A program made the translations under genes and the position numbers. This document shows, piece after piece, positions 6,288-9,441 of a stretch of DNA of 9,441 nucleotides (the stretch's first letter is position 1; every line of letters begins with the position of its first letter). The stretch is from Rhodospirillaceae bacterium UBA3470 (GTDB lineage Bacteria > Pseudomonadota > Alphaproteobacteria > Rhodospirillales > Casp-alpha2), in assembly GCA_002378125.1 (NCBI GenBank), contig DFRF01000143.1, positions 1 to 9,441 of the forward strand, in the 5' to 3' direction. Below the pieces are notes generated by a model. That model was given only the letters and a program-made list of their open reading frames with translations, did no database searches and was not told the origin of the DNA.

Positions 6288-7418
6288 TCAATCAGACGCC
6301 TTGCGAATTAGCATCCCGCGCAATACGGCCTCCTTCTTCTTGGCAAGAAGCCCAGTTTGCGAATTCATCAAGCGCCCCATGGGAGTAGCACAAGAATGGA
6401 TCAACCTTTTGACGGGCACATACGCGATGAATGCACAGGAGCCGAAAACATGGATATACCAGAGCGGCGCATGAATCCGATCGTAGGTGTCTGATCCGAC
6501 CTCAAATAATCTAGCGAAAACCACACCCACGAACGACGCAGCATTAGCGGTTACCCCATCTTCAGCAGCAATTCGCGCACCCTCCAACAAGAAGCCGCTC
6601 ACGACAACGAAGAACAAAAACGCGGCAGTCGGCGTATCGGTAAACTTTTGTGCCTCCGTGCCCTGGACTTTCAGACGCCAGAGCAATGCCAACAGGCATC
6701 CAATCAATACCATTAATCCGGTGAAATCATAGGCAAAATCAAAGGCCATGCGCAGGGGATGGCCCAGGTCTTCCCAGATATCATCAGCACCAAAGGCCGG
6801 CAGTCCCTCGCGCACGAACACGGCGACAATCTCTACCGCGAACATGACAGAGAACCCCCAGAATATGAGCGCATGCTTAAACCAGCGGAATGCGCTGACA
6901 TCAAATAAAGCACGATGCAGGATGACGTCGTCAACCAGCACTTGCCGCATGCGCCCCGGTTCGCTATCCGCCCGTGAGATCAGACCGCCAAACCGTTGCC
7001 AGGTGGGAAGATTCTTTAAGATCAATAATCGATAAAGACCGACATCCAATACGATCACACACGCCAGAACCACCGGCCCAAATAGGATCCATCTGAGTTC
7101 CATCCGCCCGTGCAGTGTCTCAAAGACGAAATATCCCGAAAGCGCAGATACCCCGGCCACATAGAGCCATCCGCCAAAGACCAGAAGCCCCTTATAGGTG
7201 CGTGCCAAAGACGCGGTGTCGAACTGCCGGGTGAGGACATAGAGGGCGAACGCGCTAATGCCCAGTAGCATTGCAACCGTTGCCACCAACAGCAGGCCAT
7301 AACCCCACGCTTCGCTCAGGGCTCCAAATGATCCGGTGATGAACAGCAATCCAGCTGCCGCCATCGGGACGGCGCGAGATGGTCTTGATAGGGCCTCTAG
7401 GTTCATCGCCCTGTACAT
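6288..7418 (-). CDS. NarI/HdrE-like b-type cytochrome membrane subunit
   Basis: A 376-residue multi-pass inner-membrane protein. Hydrophobic segments lie near 18-35, 40-62, 78-100, 108-133, 181-203, 233-250, 266-283 and 319-340, with a hydrophilic loop at about 135-178. The second half resembles the cytochrome b fold of nitrate reductase gamma, HdrE and DsrM: F-K-H182-A-L-I-F-W-G-F, then H316-A-P-L-W-Y-I-H323-V and a late Y-V-P-V-K-R-L-I-H341. These His residues are candidate haem ligands. Such subunits exchange electrons between quinone and an iron-sulfur partner, but no partner is encoded in the window. The ATG at 7418 has AGGA ten bases upstream, overlapping the stop of the corrinoid gene; the ATG at codon 5 is an alternative. 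It lies only 12 bases after the corrinoid gene, so the two are almost certainly cotranscribed. Confidence 0.8.
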   Translation of the reverse strand: MYRAMNLEALSRPSRAVPMAAAGLLFITGSFGALSEAWGYGLLLVATVAMLLGISAFALYVLTRQFDTASLARTYKGLLVFGGWLYVAGVSALSGYFVFETLHGRMELRWILFGPVVLACVIVLDVGLYRLLILKNLPTWQRFGGLISRADSEPGRMRQVLVDDVILHRALFDVSAFRWFKHALIFWGFSVMFAVEIVAVFVREGLPAFGADDIWEDLGHPLRMAFDFAYDFTGLMVLIGCLLALLWRLKVQGTEAQKFTDTPTAAFLFFVVVSGFLLEGARIAAEDGVTANAASFVGVVFARLFEVGSDTYDRIHAPLWYIHVFGSCAFIAYVPVKRLIHSCATPMGRLMNSQTGLLAKKKEAVLRGMLIRKASD

Positions 7419-7430
7419 TTTTCAGATTTC

Positions 7431-8273
7431 CTAGCTCGCCACAGCCTCGGCGAGTTTTGCTTCCTCGCGTTCCGTGTCGATGGCCAACAAAGCCGCGTGG
7501 AGTTCCGGGTCACCGCCCTTCATATTGGACAAGTTTGTAACGCAGGCTTTGGCTTTTTCGACGCTTACCAGAGCGTCTATTCCGTAGGCGTCAGCGCCAA
7601 TTTTGTCGCACCAACTTTGACTAATCGGCGCACCGCCAACGAAAACCTTTACGTCTTCGCGTTTGCCTTCGGCGGTGATACGCTTCAACGTTTCCCACTG
7701 CATGTTCATGGTTGTAGTCAACAGAGCGGAAAAGCCGACAATGACCGGATTGTGTTCATTGATGGCTTCCATAAACTCATCTGGCGTCACCGTCACACCA
7801 AGGTCAATTACCGAAAAGCCTGCGGCTTCCATCATCATGGCTACAATCTTCTTCCCGATGTCATGCAGATCGCCCTGCACCGTACCAACAACAACCGTGC
7901 CCACGTCTTCTGTCTTCTCGGCAACGATTAGCGGCTTCAACACCTCAAGGGCCGCGTGCATACACTTGGCTGACATCATAACTTCGGGCAGGAAATACTC
8001 ATCCATCTTAAAGCGACGCCCCACCTCGGCGATGCCGGTGGCCATGGGACCGGCGATCATAGTCCGCGCCGTACACTCTTTCTCCAAGGCATCGTGGATC
8101 AATTCCTTGGTATCAAAATGCTCCCCTTCGATGATATTCCACTCAAGCACGTGGAATAGCTCCTTCACGTCAGCTGGCGCATCACTCCACCGATCGGTTC
8201 CCCGGGTCGTCTCAATGTCTTTCTTGAGATCTTCAAGGTCGTGTTCAATTTCTGTTTCGATTTCTAAAGGCAT
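7431..8273 (-). CDS. Corrinoid (B12-binding) methyl-carrier protein, MtbC/MttC type
   Basis: A 280-residue methyl-carrier protein. Residues about 36-120 form the helical cap domain of methionine-synthase type corrinoid proteins (G-P-M-A-x-G-I-A-E-V-G-R-R-F, then E-Y-F-L-P-E-V-M-M-S-A). Residues about 124-250 are the Rossmann-like B12 domain, with G-T-V-Q-G-D135-L-H137-D-I-G140, where H137 is the expected lower axial cobalt ligand, then S-A-L-L-T-T-T-M (182-189) and the V-G-G-A-P loop (212-216). In such systems a substrate-specific methyltransferase loads a methyl group on Co(I) and a second methyltransferase removes it. The partner is probably the UroD-like protein encoded 52 bases upstream. 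Stand-alone members are usually near 210-230 residues; the extra acidic head (1-35) and the tail after 250 are unusual. The ATG has a purine-rich AGAGAAG upstream. Confidence 0.93.
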   Translation of the reverse strand: MPLEIETEIEHDLEDLKKDIETTRGTDRWSDAPADVKELFHVLEWNIIEGEHFDTKELIHDALEKECTARTMIAGPMATGIAEVGRRFKMDEYFLPEVMMSAKCMHAALEVLKPLIVAEKTEDVGTVVVGTVQGDLHDIGKKIVAMMMEAAGFSVIDLGVTVTPDEFMEAINEHNPVIVGFSALLTTTMNMQWETLKRITAEGKREDVKVFVGGAPISQSWCDKIGADAYGIDALVSVEKAKACVTNLSNMKGGDPELHAALLAIDTEREEAKLAEAVAS

Positions 8274-8325
8274 TTTCTTCTCTCGCTAACCGATCAAGTG
8301 ACGCCAAGCGTCGTAAAAGCTTCCT

Positions 8326-9441
8326 TCAGCGTTGCAGTTCCGGCAGGTCGTCGCCGACATCAGCACCCTCGGGCGGTTGCTCAGGCAATGGATAGACACC
8401 GTATTCATGCGCTTCGTCGATCATTGCAAGAGTGTTCTCTACCGGGACGTCGTGCTCCAGACGATGGGACGAACTGAGGAGGTATCCACCGCCCTTGCCA
8501 AGCTCCCAGATGCGCTGGCGGACTTCCTGGCGAACCTCCTCTTCTGTCCCCCAGGGCAAGGTTTCCTGGACGTCAATACCTCCGTAAAAAAACATGCGGT
8601 CGCCCAGCATTATTTTTTTCGAGCGGGGCCCAGAATGCCGAGCGGCCTTCGGCTGCACGGGATCGAAACCATCGACGCACTGTGAGCCTTCAGGTGTTGT
8701 GCCGCTCAGCAGGCCCTCCATGAAAGAGGTGGGAATGGCACCGCAACTATGAAATTGGATCTTTCCGTTCGGGTTTTTCTTGAGGAAATAATCCTTCGTT
8801 TCGGTGAAAGCCCGATGGTAATGCGGCATCAATTGACGTTGGAACATTTTTAACGACAAAAACGAGGTTTTCTCACTTGCCAAATCTTCGGGGCTCATCC
8901 GGATCCAGTCAATATACTCACCACAAACGTCGATCATCGTTTTATTGAATTCAATCTCCAGGTCCGTCAACTTGATCAGAAGTTCTTCCAGGAATTCCGG
9001 CGATTCAATGAAGTCGGAGAAGATCTTCGCATAGCCGACCATATACTTGGCCTGTTCGAACAAGCCGCCACGCCCAGCCTGCCCCATGAGCGCAAAAGGC
9101 GTCTCTTCCTGGACGTATTTGCAATAGGTCCGCATGTCCATGCCGGGAATAGGCGAGTCATGGAAGCAGCCCTCGTCGCGTGGATCAGGCCAAGGGAAGG
9201 ACTTTAAAATCTCAATTCCCTCTTCCAAAGGTGCACTTGTCGCGTGCAGAAGTGGGTAACCGACCATTTCCCAATAGCCACCGTTTTCGTGCGGTGTCCA
9301 TTTACGAATGACACCCCACTCATCGCAATTTATGTATTCACCATCGGGGACATCAATATCCAGCGCAAAGGGAAACTCACCTTTGCGAATCTCGCGAAAA
9401 CCCGGCGAGCCCCCCGGGGGCGACATGGAAATACGAACAAA
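8326..9441 (-). CDS. Uroporphyrinogen decarboxylase-like (MtaA/CmuA-type) methyltransferase, N-terminus cut by window edge
   Basis: The C-terminal 371 residues are visible and the frame is open to the right edge. An internal ATG at 9426 is probably not the start, because the usual N-terminal strand and helix (roughly 60-70 residues in the family) are missing. Residue numbers count from that ATG. Family marks are C-D-E-W-G near 34-38, a G-Q-A-G-R-G-G-L-F segment, the Q-F-H226-S-C228-G zinc-type motif, F-D-P-V-Q-P (254-259), F-Y-G-G-I-D-V-Q (280-287) and D-V-P-V-E-N (326-331). Homologues such as MtaA, MtbA and the CmuA methyltransferase domain move methyl groups to or from a corrinoid protein using a Zn site. 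Placement directly before a corrinoid gene supports this over true uroporphyrinogen decarboxylase (HemE). An insert around 240-252 carries C250. The substrate is unknown. Confidence 0.88.
   Translation of the reverse strand, partial: FVRISMSPPGGSPGFREIRKGEFPFALDIDVPDGEYINCDEWGVIRKWTPHENGGYWEMVGYPLLHATSAPLEEGIEILKSFPWPDPRDEGCFHDSPIPGMDMRTYCKYVQEETPFALMGQAGRGGLFEQAKYMVGYAKIFSDFIESPEFLEELLIKLTDLEIEFNKTMIDVCGEYIDWIRMSPEDLASEKTSFLSLKMFQRQLMPHYHRAFTETKDYFLKKNPNGKIQFHSCGAIPTSFMEGLLSGTTPEGSQCVDGFDPVQPKAARHSGPRSKKIMLGDRMFFYGGIDVQETLPWGTEEEVRQEVRQRIWELGKGGGYLLSSSHRLEHDVPVENTLAMIDEAHEYGVYPLPEQPPEGADVGDDLPELQR

Noticed and set aside
7663..8289. Long plus-strand open frame (208 codons) opposite the corrinoid gene
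   Set aside because: It lies almost entirely antisense to a firmly identified corrinoid gene and its Ser/Thr/Ile-rich translation is typical of a shadow of the real frame.
8613..8660. Possible compensating frameshifts around a run of seven T in the UroD-like gene
   Set aside because: The translated stretch after F-D-P-V-Q-P-K looks unusual and a shifted frame gives a plausible alternative, but the annotated frame aligns through the G-D-R and G-G-I-D-V-Q segments with normal spacing, so no frameshift is needed.

Overview
The window looks like chromosomal DNA of an alphaproteobacterium. The main evidence is the plus-strand run rpmH-rnpA-yidD-yidC-engB, a conserved housekeeping order in that class, and a YidC core with the Lys-containing alphaproteobacterial form of the insertase groove. 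I cannot name a genus. No tRNA, rRNA, CRISPR array, insertion sequence or phage gene is visible.

Layout. Positions 1-566 (minus) hold the N-terminal 188 residues of a VTT/DedA-type (TVP38/TMEM64) membrane protein that runs off the left edge. A 207-base divergent gap (567-773) follows, with a strong sigma70-type promoter facing right and a 14-base dyad near the left-facing gene. Positions 774-4121 (plus) are the ribosome, RNase P and membrane-insertion operon: L34, the RNase P protein, YidD, YidC and the GTPase EngB. EngB is not followed by argB, its frequent alphaproteobacterial neighbour. Instead it meets a minus-strand block.

Everything from 4345 to the right edge is on the minus strand and falls into two groups. 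Read in transcription order, the first group (9441 to 6288) is a corrinoid-dependent methyl-transfer module. It consists of a UroD/MtaA-type methyltransferase cut by the right edge, a B12-binding corrinoid protein, and a multi-pass b-type cytochrome-like protein of the NarI/HdrE type. The first two would move a methyl group through cobalamin. The third could link the module to the quinone pool, perhaps to reactivate oxidised corrinoid or dispose of electrons; that link is inferred.

The second group (6166 to 4345) is a compact operon of four small genes with good Shine-Dalgarno sites and gaps of 19 bases or less: an unrecognised 91-residue protein, a LysR-type regulator, an 88-residue double CDGSH iron-sulfur protein, and an unrecognised 107-residue protein. 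The second CDGSH motif has Cys where His is expected. A palindrome in the spacer of a possible promoter upstream of the first gene is a candidate LysR operator. The most novel material is this operon and its position next to the methyl-transfer module.
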